A DNA stretch of 64,000 bases, from contig NZ_VNHS01000014.1 in NCBI RefSeq assembly GCF_008124765.1, forward strand, positions 1-64,000. The letters run 5' to 3'. Position numbers and translations under genes: made by a program. Below the pieces are notes generated by a model, which ran no database searches, was not told where the DNA came from, and saw nothing but the letters and a program-made list of their open reading frames with translations. Shown piece after piece: positions 26,295 to 35,062 of the stretch. Numbering within the stretch: the first letter of the stretch is position 1; each line of letters begins with the position of its first letter. The DNA comes from Paenibacillus methanolicus (GTDB taxonomy: Bacteria > Bacillota > Bacilli > Paenibacillales > Paenibacillaceae).

Positions 26295-27248
26295 ATGGCT
26301 GACTTGCGCGAATCGATCCCGCAAGGGGCGGCCGCGATGCCGTCCAGGCGCAGGAAACGCGATATCGGCGGCATCTCGCCGCTGTGGAACGCGGTGTTCA
26401 GCGCGGCGATCGGGCTGTTCGCCCTCTCCTGCGTGTTCCCGTTCCTGTTCATTATCATCATCTCGCTCACCGACGAGAAGGCGCTCGCAATCGACGGTTT
26501 CTCGATCATCCCGAGCAAGTTCTCGCTGGAAGCTTACCGCTTCCTGATGCAATCCGGCCAGCAAATGCTGCAGTCGTTCGGGGTGACGGTGCTCGTGACG
26601 GTCATCGGCACGATTCTCACGCTGTATCTCGTCTCGACGTACGCTTACGCGATCTCGCGCAAAAACTTCGCGCAGCGCCGGTTCTTCAGCTTCCTCGCCT
26701 TCTTCACGATGCTGTTCTCGGGCGGTCTGGTGCCGGGCTACATCGTCATGACGCAGTTTCTGCATCTGCGGGACACGCTGTGGGCGCTCATTTTGCCCTC
26801 GATTCTGAACGCCTTCTACATCATCGTCATGCGGACGTTCTTCGCGACGACGGTACCGGACGCGATCATCGAATCGGCCAAAATCGACGGGGCGTCGGAG
26901 TTCGGCATCTACACGCGGATCGTTCTGCCGATCTCGCTGCCGGGCATCGCGACGATCGGTCTGTTCAGCACGCTGGGCTTCTGGAACGACTGGTTCAACG
27001 CGCTGCTCTACATCGACAGCCCGAACCTCATTCCGCTGCAGACGCTGCTCATCCGCATTCAGAACAACATGGATTTCGTCGTCACCAACAGCAGCAAGGT
27101 CGTCTCGTACGACATTGCCGCGACGCTGCCGACGGAGACGGTGCGGATGGCGATGGTCGTGCTGGCGACGCTGCCGATCGCGCTGGCGTATCCGTTCTTC
27201 CAGAAATATTTCATCCAAGGGCTGACGATCGGGTCGGTCAAAGAGTAA
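26295..27248 (+). CDS. Sugar ABC transporter permease, YtcP-type
   Basis: The second permease of the pair, 317 residues with six helices and the EAA loop IIESAKIDGASEFGIYTRIVLPISLP. The late FWNDWFNALLYI and the C-terminal YPFFQKYFIQGLTIGSVKE are characteristic of the CUT1 YtcP/YtdP group. The ATG at 26295 has AAGGGGG upstream; a GTG three codons earlier is less likely. The gene starts 23 bases after the first permease, and the binding protein follows after 76 bases. Confidence 0.93.
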   Translation: MADLRESIPQGAAAMPSRRRKRDIGGISPLWNAVFSAAIGLFALSCVFPFLFIIIISLTDEKALAIDGFSIIPSKFSLEAYRFLMQSGQQMLQSFGVTVLVTVIGTILTLYLVSTYAYAISRKNFAQRRFFSFLAFFTMLFSGGLVPGYIVMTQFLHLRDTLWALILPSILNAFYIIVMRTFFATTVPDAIIESAKIDGASEFGIYTRIVLPISLPGIATIGLFSTLGFWNDWFNALLYIDSPNLIPLQTLLIRIQNNMDFVVTNSSKVVSYDIAATLPTETVRMAMVVLATLPIALAYPFFQKYFIQGLTIGSVKE

Positions 27249-27324
27249 CGCGGTTGCACGCAAGATTGCGTCCGCCCATAATGGGCGGTTCCAATACGAA
27301 TACTTATCCTTAAGGGGGAGACGT

Positions 27325-28872
27325 ATGAAATCGAGAAAAATGATGCTGACGCTGGCGGCCATGATGCTGGCATCTACGACGGCGCTCGCCGGCTGCGGCG
27401 GCAACAACGAAGGCGGCAACGCGAACGCGCCGAAGAACGAGACGAACAACACGGGCGGCAGCGCGGCCGGCGAAGCGAATGCTGGCGGCGAGGACGAAGC
27501 TAAGCTTGATCCGGCGAAGCTCAAGGTGTACATGATCGGCGGCCCGCAGCGGGATCTGCCGCAGGTGCAGGACGAGATGAACAAATACCTGACCGAGAAA
27601 ATCAATGCGACCGTCGACATCACGATGATCGACTGGGGCGACTACTCCAAGCGGATGCAGGTCATCACGACATCGGGCGAGAACTTCGACATCGCCTTCA
27701 CGTCCTCGTGGGCGTTCGACTACCTGCCCAACGCGACGCGCGGCGCATTCATGCCGATCAACGACCTGTTGGACAAATACGGCCAAGGCATCAAAGAAAA
27801 CCTCGACCCGCGCTTCCTGAGCGGTTCGCAGATCGACGGCAAGAACTATGCCGTGCCGGTGAACAAGGAGCTCGCCTCCCAGTGGGTATGGCGCTTCAAC
27901 AAGCAGTACGTGGACAAATACAAGATCGACGTGACGAAGATCCGCACGCTCGAGGATATGGAGCCGTACCTGAAGCAGATCAAGGAGAGCGAACCGGCCG
28001 ACATTACGCCGCTCGCCGTGCCGAAAGGCTTCAAGCCGTACGTGCCGTTCGACTTCCTGCTCGGCGACGAGTTCCCGGTCGGCATTAACCTCAGTGACAA
28101 AGAAGGCAAATACGTTAACATTCTTGAATCCGCCGAGCTGAAGAGCTCCCTGGCGACGATTCGCAAATACTACCAAGCCGGCTACTTGCGCAAAGACGTG
28201 GCGACGCTGGACGGCATCGACAACATCAAGACGGGCAAATGGTTCGCGGACCGCGAGCAGACGCAGCCGTACGCCGATCTCGGCTGGTCCCGCAGCGCGG
28301 GCTACGACATCGTCTCGAACCCGATGCAGGACCCGGTTATCTTCACCGGCTCCGCGACGGGCGCGATGCACGCGATCTCGGCCAACTCCAAAAATCCGGA
28401 ACGCGCCATGATGTTCCTGAACCTGCTGAATACCGATCCGTACTTGCGCAACCTGATCAACTACGGCATCGAAGGCACGCACTACAAGAAATTGTCCGAT
28501 AACGTCATCGAAGACCTGCCGGCGATGAAGGACGGCTTCCAAATGCCGGGCTTCGCCCTCGGCAACCTGTTCCTGACGTACCTGCACAAAGAAGATCCGG
28601 CCGACAAGTGGGACGCGTTCAAGAAGTTCAACGACTCCGCGATTGTCGCGCCGAGCTTCGGCTTCAACTTCAATCCGGATCCGGTGAAGACGGAAGTCGC
28701 CTCGATCTCCGCGATCGTGAAGGAATTCTATCCGTCGATCATGACCGGCTCGGTCGATCCGGACGAATATTTGCCGAAGGCGATCGAGAAGCTGAAGGCC
28801 GCCGGCCTCGACAAAGTCATCGCCGAAGCGCAAAAGCAATACGACGCGTGGAAAGCGGCGAACGGCAAATAA
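27325..28872 (+). CDS. Extracellular sugar-binding lipoprotein of the mannoside ABC transporter
   Basis: 515 residues: signal peptide with lipobox LAGC (lipidated Cys24), a Gly/Asn/Glu-rich flexible linker to about residue 60, then a periplasmic-binding-type two-lobe domain. The early VDITMIDWGDYSKRMQ and the late HKEDPADKWDAFKKFN and YPSIMTGSVDPDEYLPK are typical of the Paenibacillus LplA-like binding proteins with a DUF3502-like C-terminus. It would capture the oligosaccharide for the two permeases just upstream. A hairpin follows its stop codon, which often makes the binding protein the most abundant product of such operons. Confidence 0.93.
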   Translation: MKSRKMMLTLAAMMLASTTALAGCGGNNEGGNANAPKNETNNTGGSAAGEANAGGEDEAKLDPAKLKVYMIGGPQRDLPQVQDEMNKYLTEKINATVDITMIDWGDYSKRMQVITTSGENFDIAFTSSWAFDYLPNATRGAFMPINDLLDKYGQGIKENLDPRFLSGSQIDGKNYAVPVNKELASQWVWRFNKQYVDKYKIDVTKIRTLEDMEPYLKQIKESEPADITPLAVPKGFKPYVPFDFLLGDEFPVGINLSDKEGKYVNILESAELKSSLATIRKYYQAGYLRKDVATLDGIDNIKTGKWFADREQTQPYADLGWSRSAGYDIVSNPMQDPVIFTGSATGAMHAISANSKNPERAMMFLNLLNTDPYLRNLINYGIEGTHYKKLSDNVIEDLPAMKDGFQMPGFALGNLFLTYLHKEDPADKWDAFKKFNDSAIVAPSFGFNFNPDPVKTEVASISAIVKEFYPSIMTGSVDPDEYLPKAIEKLKAAGLDKVIAEAQKQYDAWKAANGK

Positions 28873-28892
28873 GCAATGCGATGCGAATGGAG

Positions 28893-28916
28893 CGGCAGCC
28901 GGAATGGCTGCCGTTT
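28893..28916 (+). terminator. Hairpin between binding protein and glycosidase genes
   Basis: CGGCAGCC (28893-28900) pairs with GGCTGCCG (28906-28913), followed by TTT. Weak T run, so probably partial termination or 3'-end protection. The stem is almost the same sequence as the terminator at 33003. Confidence 0.6.
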
Positions 28917-28995
28917 CTCGCATTTGGCGGAAGGTTTAATCGAAGAGGGCTCGGTGTACGCGGATGGATGCCGAAGCTCGAGAGGAGACGGGACG

Positions 28996-31900
28996 ATGAG
29001 CAAAACCATAATATTTTACGACGCTAACTTTCCGATCGATAACGCGCGGCCGGGGGCGGCTGAGGTAGAGACACTCGCGAAAGGGGCGGTCATCGCGGAT
29101 GCCGACGGACTGGCGGCGGCGCTGCGCGGCGCTTCCGGCGGCAGCTTCGTCAATCTGCACGCGCCCTATTTCCCGAAGGCGGCGTGGACCGCGATCCTGG
29201 ATTATCTACGCCTGGGCGGCGGACTCGTCAGCCTCGGCGGCATTCCGTTCCGCGTGCCGGTCGTCCGCTCGGGAGACGGCTGGACGTGCGAGCCGAAGCA
29301 GACCGCATACCATCAGCAGCTGCATATCCATGAGGCGTTAAAGGTTAACGAGGCGAATATTGAACGCTATGAAGCGTCCGGCGACATTCCGGTCGCGGCA
29401 GCCATGGCGGAAGCATGGGAGAAAGCGCCGACGTACGGCCTCATCCTTCACGTGACGAAGCTGAGCGATCATCCGCACGAAATGGGGACATCCGGCCCGA
29501 TGGACGGGCGGATCTATCCGCTGCTCAAGGGGATTACCGCCGAAGGGCGGGAGATCGCGGCCCCGATCGTGCTGCTGGAATACGCGCGCGGCGAGTTCGC
29601 GGGCAGCCGCTGGATGATGGCGAACCAGGCGCTTGGCGAGCGGTTCTGGCAGGGCGGAGGGGCGCAGGCGGTAGCCGAGTGGGCGGCTTTCACCGCGCGC
29701 GGCGTGACGGACATGTGGCTGATGCCGCTGTACGCGAGCTATGACGAGGGCGATCATCCGGTGTTGAAGCTGCAGGTGCAGGCGTTGGGCGGGAGCGGCG
29801 TAGGTGGTGCTGGGAAGAGCGAAATCCGTTGGCAAGCGAGTCTGAGCTTCCGCCGCGTATGGGGCAGGACCGCGGACGGCGCGACATCCGCGATGGCATC
29901 CGGTTCTCCGGCTGGGCGATCTGACGCGTACGCGCTTTCCTCGGATGCGGTTTTAACCGAGCCGTCCGAGCCGCCCGTCTGGACGCGCGACTGGAGCGTC
30001 GCGGCGACGGATGAGCTCGCCATCGAGCGCATCCGGATTCCGGTGCCGATGACGCCCGGCTACTATGAAGCCGAGCTTACGTTGACGAGCGAACACGGCG
30101 AGCGGCGCGTGCTTCGGCAGGGTATCTGGTGCCGCGACGACGCGCTGCTGGCGGAAGGCAGCTTCCTTACGTGCGGCCCGGATTATTTCGAGCGCGACGG
30201 CAAACCGGTGCCGATCGTCGGCATGACGTACATGACGTCGGACGTGGCGCGCAAGTTCCTATTCCTGCCGAACGCGTCCGTCTGGGACCGCGATATGGCA
30301 ACGATGAAGAAGGCCGGTATTAGTCTGATTCGCACCGGGATTTGGACCGCATACCGGAACTATATGTACGAGGATGGTCACGCATCGGAGGAGACGCTGC
30401 GCGCGATCGACGCGTTCCTGCTGACGGCGAAGCGGCACGGGCTGGAGGTGACATTCACGTTCTTTTCCTTCGCGCCGGAAGCGTGGGAGGGGACGAATCC
30501 GTATCTCGATCCGCGGAGCATCGCGGCGCAGAAGCGGTTCCTCGCCTCCATCGTCTCCCGCCACCGGGAGAGCAAGCATGTCCACTGGGACCTGATCAAC
30601 GAGCCGTCGGTATTCGATCCGAAGCGGATTTTCGAAGGTCCGCGCACGGCCGGCGATCCGTACGAGCAGCGCGCGTTCCGCGCTTGGCTGCGGGAGCGGC
30701 ACGGCGGCGGCATCGAAGCGGTGCAAGCCCGCTGGAACATGACGCCGGAACAGCTGCCGTCGTTCGAGGCAGTCATGCCCCCGGAGGCGGAGGACATTAA
30801 TTTCGACGTGCAGGATATGCGCTCCGGCAAGAAAGGGACGCGCTGGCTCGACTATTCGCTGTTCGCGATGGAGATGTTCAACCGCTGGGCGCGGGAGATG
30901 AATGCGACGCTCCGCGAACTGCAGCCGCGCCAGCTGATCACGGTCGGCCAGGACGAGGCGCTCGGCGCGCAGCGGCCGACGACGCACTTCTATGCGCCGA
31001 TCGCGGATTATACGACGAACCATTCGTGGTGGCTCAACGACCAGCTCGTCTGGGATGGCGTCTTCTCCAAGATGGAAGGCAAGCCGAACCTCATTCAGGA
31101 GACCGGCATTATGTACGTGGAGACGCCGGACGGGCGGGCGAAGCGATCGGAGGAGGAGCTGCGCGACCTGCTCGAACGCAAGTACGCGTACGCGTTCGCG
31201 ACCGGCGGCGCGGGGGCGGTGCAGTGGATTTGGAATACGAACTATTTCATGGACAACGTGAACGAATCCAATATCGGGGCGCTGCGCGCGGACGGGACGG
31301 AGAAGCCGGAAGCGGACGTCAGCTGCGATTTTGGACGGTTCATGGCGGAGATCGGGGAATTGTTCCGCGGTCGGCAAGCGGCGGATGTCGCGGTCGTGTT
31401 CCCGTACAGCAACGATCTGGGCAACCGCCGTCTGGCCGCGGAAGCGACGAGCCGGTTAACCCGGGTGCTGAGCTACGGGATGAACGTGCATTTTCGCGGC
31501 GTCGGGGAATACCAGCTGGAGGAGCTGCGCAGGGCGCCCGCCCGGCTGATCGTCGTGCCGAGTCCGCATAACTTCAGCGACGAAGCGTTCGATACGCTGA
31601 TGGACATCGTTGGGGAAACGGGCGCGACACTGCTGTATACAGGGCCTCTCGGACTTGATGCATATTGGCGCATACAGCCTCGGGCAGTCGAGCATACGGG
31701 CCGTACGCGGGTAGCGAACGTGCTGCGCGAGGAAGCGTTCGAGCTGGACGGCGCGGTTGTGCCGACGTCGTTCGGTCAGCGCAAAATCGCCGAGCTATGC
31801 AAGGAATCACCGATGATCGCGGACGGAAGCGGCGGCGTGATGCCGAAGGTGCTGCAGTGGCCGGTCGGGCGCGGACGCGTCATCTGGTGCGGTCTGCCGG

Positions 31901-32226
31901 TGGAGCTCGGCGAGCGGACGGAGGCGATCGCGCGGTTGTACGAGCACGCCCTGGCCGAAGCCGGCGTGAAGCGGGAACTGGAGTGGCTGGAAGGCGGCGA
32001 CAACGCGGGTCTATACGGGAAGAAGCTGCGTTTCGCGGACGGCGCGCTGTATATTTTCGTATCGGAATATGCGTATCCGGCGGCTGTCGCGGTACGCGAT
32101 CCGGAGCATGGCGGGACGTATCGCCTGGAGCTTGCGCCGGGGCGAATCGCGATGTTCGCGGCCGGACGGGACGGGGAGATTCGACAGACGTATCGAAGGC
32201 AGGTTATTGCGTCTACTCTTGCGTAA
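28996..32226 (+). CDS. Large clan GH-A glycoside hydrolase (beta-galactosidase/beta-mannosidase-like)
   Basis: About 1076 residues. The (beta/alpha)8 domain spans roughly 430-790: the acid/base is Glu536 in WDLINEPS and the nucleophile Glu702 in LIQETGIMY, spaced as in clan GH-A retaining enzymes (GH2/GH5/GH42). The N-terminal 400 residues include a Rossmann-like start (ILDYLRLGGGLVSLGG) and a beta-rich module. The C-terminal part (VAVVFPYSNDLGN ... LIVVPSPHNFSD) resembles the trimerisation/amidotransferase-like domain of GH42. No signal peptide. The ATG at 28996 follows AGAGGAG. In this locus a beta-mannosidase or similar accessory activity is plausible, for example on the core of N-glycans, but the sequence does not fix the sugar. 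Confidence 0.8.
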   Translation: MSKTIIFYDANFPIDNARPGAAEVETLAKGAVIADADGLAAALRGASGGSFVNLHAPYFPKAAWTAILDYLRLGGGLVSLGGIPFRVPVVRSGDGWTCEPKQTAYHQQLHIHEALKVNEANIERYEASGDIPVAAAMAEAWEKAPTYGLILHVTKLSDHPHEMGTSGPMDGRIYPLLKGITAEGREIAAPIVLLEYARGEFAGSRWMMANQALGERFWQGGGAQAVAEWAAFTARGVTDMWLMPLYASYDEGDHPVLKLQVQALGGSGVGGAGKSEIRWQASLSFRRVWGRTADGATSAMASGSPAGRSDAYALSSDAVLTEPSEPPVWTRDWSVAATDELAIERIRIPVPMTPGYYEAELTLTSEHGERRVLRQGIWCRDDALLAEGSFLTCGPDYFERDGKPVPIVGMTYMTSDVARKFLFLPNASVWDRDMATMKKAGISLIRTGIWTAYRNYMYEDGHASEETLRAIDAFLLTAKRHGLEVTFTFFSFAPEAWEGTNPYLDPRSIAAQKRFLASIVSRHRESKHVHWDLINEPSVFDPKRIFEGPRTAGDPYEQRAFRAWLRERHGGGIEAVQARWNMTPEQLPSFEAVMPPEAEDINFDVQDMRSGKKGTRWLDYSLFAMEMFNRWAREMNATLRELQPRQLITVGQDEALGAQRPTTHFYAPIADYTTNHSWWLNDQLVWDGVFSKMEGKPNLIQETGIMYVETPDGRAKRSEEELRDLLERKYAYAFATGGAGAVQWIWNTNYFMDNVNESNIGALRADGTEKPEADVSCDFGRFMAEIGELFRGRQAADVAVVFPYSNDLGNRRLAAEATSRLTRVLSYGMNVHFRGVGEYQLEELRRAPARLIVVPSPHNFSDEAFDTLMDIVGETGATLLYTGPLGLDAYWRIQPRAVEHTGRTRVANVLREEAFELDGAVVPTSFGQRKIAELCKESPMIADGSGGVMPKVLQWPVGRGRVIWCGLPVELGERTEAIARLYEHALAEAGVKRELEWLEGGDNAGLYGKKLRFADGALYIFVSEYAYPAAVAVRDPEHGGTYRLELAPGRIAMFAAGRDGEIRQTYRRQVIASTLA

Positions 32227-32425
32227 GCTGCCGGTTGAAGTCTGACGCACGCCGCGGCAACGCCGATTGGTGTCAGATGCCATCGTCGTCTCTTGATAAG
32301 GACATAACCAAATCTCTCCTGTTGTCGCGAAATCCGCGACTCTCTCAAAAAAGAATCCAATGGTAATTTATGCCGTACTATCGGTATAATTAGTAACTAC
32401 CACCCATTGACAGGAGAGATTCGCC

Positions 32426-32962
32426 TTGACGTCCTCATCCCTTCCCCAGCATGAACCTGTGACCGCCGATCCCCGCGCCGCCGTGCCGCTGCCGGGGCCC
32501 TATGCGCCATCGCCCGCCGTCTTCCCGACGCCAGCGAAGAGCGTGTGGACCAAACTGGCCTTCTGGATGCGTTTGACCGCGACGTTCAGCCTCGCATTCG
32601 GGTTGTTCCAGCTTGCGGTCGGTCTGCTGAATTTCGGGCTCGGCACGATCGCCGGCATCGTACAGATCGCGGTCAGCATTTGGTTGTTCAGAATGGGGGC
32701 GCAGGCCAAACGAATCCATCGCCAGCCGGGGAACGAGCGTGAGGCGGCGCAGCTCATGGAACGCCTCGTCACCTATTTCCGTCTGCAGGCCGTGTTCTTG
32801 GTGGCCTTCGGGTTCGCGGTCGTTATGCTCGTGCTGGCGGTTCTGCAATTCATGACCGATTGGGATTGGCTCATTCGTCTCATTAATCACGGCAAGCAAG
32901 CGGATAAGCTGATTATGAAGGCCGAGTCGTGGTACGCGATCGTCCGAGATTGGTTGTCCTGA
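32426..32962 (+). CDS. Small membrane protein, DUF5362-like
   Basis: 178 residues with a proline-rich N-terminal tail (about 1-40) and three to four membrane helices (TATFSLAFGLFQLAVGLL, GTIAGIVQIAVSIWLF, LQAVFLVAFGFAVVMLVLAVLQF). Charged loops between the helices contain RIHRQPGNEREAAQLMERL. It matches what I know of DUF5362 proteins of Paenibacillus; function unknown. Translation starts at TTG (32426) 7 bases after AGGAGAG. A perfect TATAAT lies at 32385-32390, 36 bases before the start, but without a clear -35 element. Confidence 0.7.
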   Translation: MTSSSLPQHEPVTADPRAAVPLPGPYAPSPAVFPTPAKSVWTKLAFWMRLTATFSLAFGLFQLAVGLLNFGLGTIAGIVQIAVSIWLFRMGAQAKRIHRQPGNEREAAQLMERLVTYFRLQAVFLVAFGFAVVMLVLAVLQFMTDWDWLIRLINHGKQADKLIMKAESWYAIVRDWLS

Positions 32963-33002
32963 AATATTGGATCGGGGAGCAAGCATGCATAAACACAAGC
33001 GA

Positions 33003-33030
33003 GCGGCAGCCGAATAGGGCTGCCGCTTTT
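33003..33030 (+). terminator. Terminator after the DUF5362-like gene
   Basis: GCGGCAGCC (33003-33011) pairs with GGCTGCCGC (33018-33026), followed by TTTT. Confidence 0.85.
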
Positions 33031-33074
33031 GGCGTCACGCGTGGAGGCGATGTGACGAAATATGGGGTGTGCGG

Positions 33075-33506
33075 CTAATCCGAGTAAGCGACCGCATTGA
33101 AGCTTTCCGGACCGACGCGAACGCAGCCGATGGTTGAGAATAGCACAAGCGAATAGACGAGCTCATTCGAAGGCGGATACGGCACGTTGTAGTCGGAGAT
33201 GGTGATATTCAAAATTTGGATGCCTGAATCTAACGGGGTGAGCGGAATCGCTTCGTTCCCGACTACCGTCTCGTCCGGGGCGATCCCGCGAACGACGCTC
33301 AAGAGAACGACCTCGCCCGGCGGAATCTCGGTCGGCAGGCTAACCGTGGCGATTCCGTTCAGGATAACCCGGATGAGGTCTCCCGCGCCCGTGACATTCA
33401 ATCCGATACTGCCGATGACGGCAGATGTATTGGCCGCGAGCGGGATGCTGATGGAGTCTGCGAAGCTGGCGTTCTGGGACGTTCGCGCATCTAGCAATTT
33501 CGTCAA
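33075..33506 (-). CDS. Unassigned beta-rich protein, possibly spore-surface type
   Basis: About 143 residues, almost entirely alternating hydrophobic/polar strands (FADSISIPLAANTSAVIGSIGLNV ... GIQILNITISDYNV), without signal peptide. The composition resembles the exosporium/crust and collagen-like C-terminal domains of Bacillales, but I cannot name a family. The likely start is the TTG at 33506, 8 bases after GGAGG; the ATG seven codons earlier would put that site inside the coding region. It is a single gene between convergent and divergent neighbours, 44 bases from the terminator of the gene before. A role on the spore surface is an inference from composition only. Confidence 0.6.
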   Translation of the reverse strand: MTKLLDARTSQNASFADSISIPLAANTSAVIGSIGLNVTGAGDLIRVILNGIATVSLPTEIPPGEVVLLSVVRGIAPDETVVGNEAIPLTPLDSGIQILNITISDYNVPYPPSNELVYSLVLFSTIGCVRVGPESFNAVAYSD

Positions 33507-33749
33507 TCGTAACACCTCCCGGTTCATATATTCATAGCGTATTCGGGAGAGAGAGGATTGGTTCGGCTCGTCCGCGGAGCGGATGGTTCTATATTGTGAG
33601 GGGTCGGCATCTGCTAGTGGCTATTACAATTGAGGCATAATACATGGCGGAAAATACGAAACATTCGGCGCGCGATTTGCTCTTTTTCCAGATGTGTCCA
33701 GCCGCTATAATGAGCTCAAGGACAGCGGGAGACAAGGGAGAGCGGGAAC

Positions 33750-34463
33750 ATGGACGTGCATTATGGGGCTTGGAGTCGGTACTACCGTGAGAATAAGACG
33801 CGGTTGCGCGAGCTCGACTGGGACGACCCTTATCGGCTGGATGAAGCCGAGTACAAGACGATCGCCGGTTCCATCCAACAGTTCCAGATCGGGGAGAGCT
33901 CCGAGGGGAAATACTTGATCGAAGCCGCGAAGCGTTATCTGGCCGGACGCCGCGACCAGAGTTACTTGGAGTCGCTCATTCTCTTTATTCAAGAGGAACA
34001 GCGGCATGCCCGTGAGCTCGCCAGATTCATGGAACGGCAGCACATCCCGCGGATCCGCAGCCATTGGGTGGACGGCGTGTTTCGGAAGCTGCGCAGATTC
34101 GCCAGCTTGGAGCAGTCGATCACGGTGCTGCTGACGGCCGAAATTATCGCGAGCGTCTATTATATCGCGTTAAGGCAGGCGACCAAATCCCCTCTGCTGA
34201 TCGGCATCTGCGACCAGATTCTAGCCGACGAAGCGAAGCATGTGGAGTATCAGTGCGTGGCGCTGGGCGAATTCGCGCGGCGGCGCGCCAAGCCGATGAA
34301 TCGGGTGGCCGGATTGCTTCGGCGGGTGCTGCTGACGGGTACGCTCGCGGTCGTGTGGTTTTATCACGGCAAGGTTTTCCGGGCGGGCGGCTATCGCTTC
34401 GCATCCTTCTGCCAAGGCGCCTTCGCCGTGTTCGACGAGGCGGAATGCCGAATCAACGCTTGA
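33750..34463 (+). CDS. Ferritin-like diiron protein
   Basis: This 237-residue helical protein keeps a full diiron-carboxylate ligand set: Glu49 or Glu52 in IGESSEGKYL, E83-x-x-H86 in EEQRHAREL, Glu131 in LTAEIIASVYY and E161-x-x-H164 in DEAKHVEYQ. The pattern E, ExxH, E, ExxH is that of ferritin-like four-helix bundles. The C-terminal 60 residues are basic with a short hydrophobic stretch (VLLTGTLAVVWFY), so it may contact the membrane. Its reaction (oxygen reduction, iron oxidation or hydroxylation) cannot be told from sequence. The start at 33750 has GGGAGAGCGGG upstream. Followed by a terminator, it stands alone. Confidence 0.8.
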   Translation: MDVHYGAWSRYYRENKTRLRELDWDDPYRLDEAEYKTIAGSIQQFQIGESSEGKYLIEAAKRYLAGRRDQSYLESLILFIQEEQRHARELARFMERQHIPRIRSHWVDGVFRKLRRFASLEQSITVLLTAEIIASVYYIALRQATKSPLLIGICDQILADEAKHVEYQCVALGEFARRRAKPMNRVAGLLRRVLLTGTLAVVWFYHGKVFRAGGYRFASFCQGAFAVFDEAECRINA

Positions 34464-34469
34464 CCTTCG

Positions 34470-34492
34470 GCACCCTTGCGGGTGCTTTTTTT
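34470..34492 (+). terminator. Terminator after the ferritin-like gene
   Basis: GCACCC pairs with GGGTGC around a TTGC loop (34470-34485), followed by seven T. Confidence 0.88.
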
Positions 34493-34610
34493 GCATACAA
34501 GAGCATTTATAAGCGGAATTCGAGAGAGAAAGGACATATGTCCTTTCTCTGCGACCGGTGAATCGCTTTTAATAAGTGAAGCAACTTATACGATGAGGTG
34601 AGACAACAAC

Positions 34611-35033
34611 ATGGGCGCTATATTTGCATTTTTGGGCGGAGCATTCATTACGCTGCAGGGTGTGGCGAACGCGCAGATCAGTCAATCGATCGGCACGTGG
34701 CAGGCGGCGGCGCTGACGCAGTTCACCGGTTTCGTCGTGGCGCTGATCGTGCTGCTGGCCATGCGCGACGGGAAGCTTGGGGATTACGGGCGGGTGAAGC
34801 CGGGTTATCTATTCGGCGGCGCGTTCGCGGCATTGATTATTTTCGGCAACGTGAAGGCGATCGAGGAGATCGGCGTGACCATCTCGAGCGCATCGCTTCT
34901 CATCGCGCAGCTGGGTTTGACCTTCGCGATCGACAGCAACGGCTGGTTCGGCGTGGCGAAGCAGCGCATGCGCTGGCCGCATTTCGCGGGCATCGGGATG
35001 ATGATCGCGGGCGTCGTGATTTTGAGCGTGTAG
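34611..35033 (+). CDS. Half-size DMT-family transporter (DUF606/YdcZ type), first copy
   Basis: 140 residues with four to five membrane helices (AIFAFLGGAFITLQGVANAQIS, AALTQFTGFVVALIVLLAM, YLFGGAFAALIIFGNV, GIGMMIAGVVILSV). The features N-A-x-I-S, F-T-G-F and a late G-x-x-M-I-x-G-V-V are those of the YdcZ/DUF606 branch of drug/metabolite transporters, which are half the size of ten-helix DMT proteins and work as dimers. A second copy follows after a Crp/Fnr regulator gene in the same orientation, suggesting a heterodimer. Substrate unknown. Confidence 0.82.
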   Translation: MGAIFAFLGGAFITLQGVANAQISQSIGTWQAAALTQFTGFVVALIVLLAMRDGKLGDYGRVKPGYLFGGAFAALIIFGNVKAIEEIGVTISSASLLIAQLGLTFAIDSNGWFGVAKQRMRWPHFAGIGMMIAGVVILSV

Positions 35034-35062
35034 AGACGTAGGAAGTGAAGGAGGCGCGCGAC

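Noticed and set aside
26268..28923. Long minus-strand frames opposite the second permease and the binding lipoprotein
   Set aside because: Antisense shadows of real genes; no signal, motif or ribosome binding site.
30259..31377. Minus-strand frame of 372 codons opposite the clan GH-A glycosidase
   Set aside because: Antisense shadow with repetitive Arg/Leu composition; the plus strand carries the catalytic residues.
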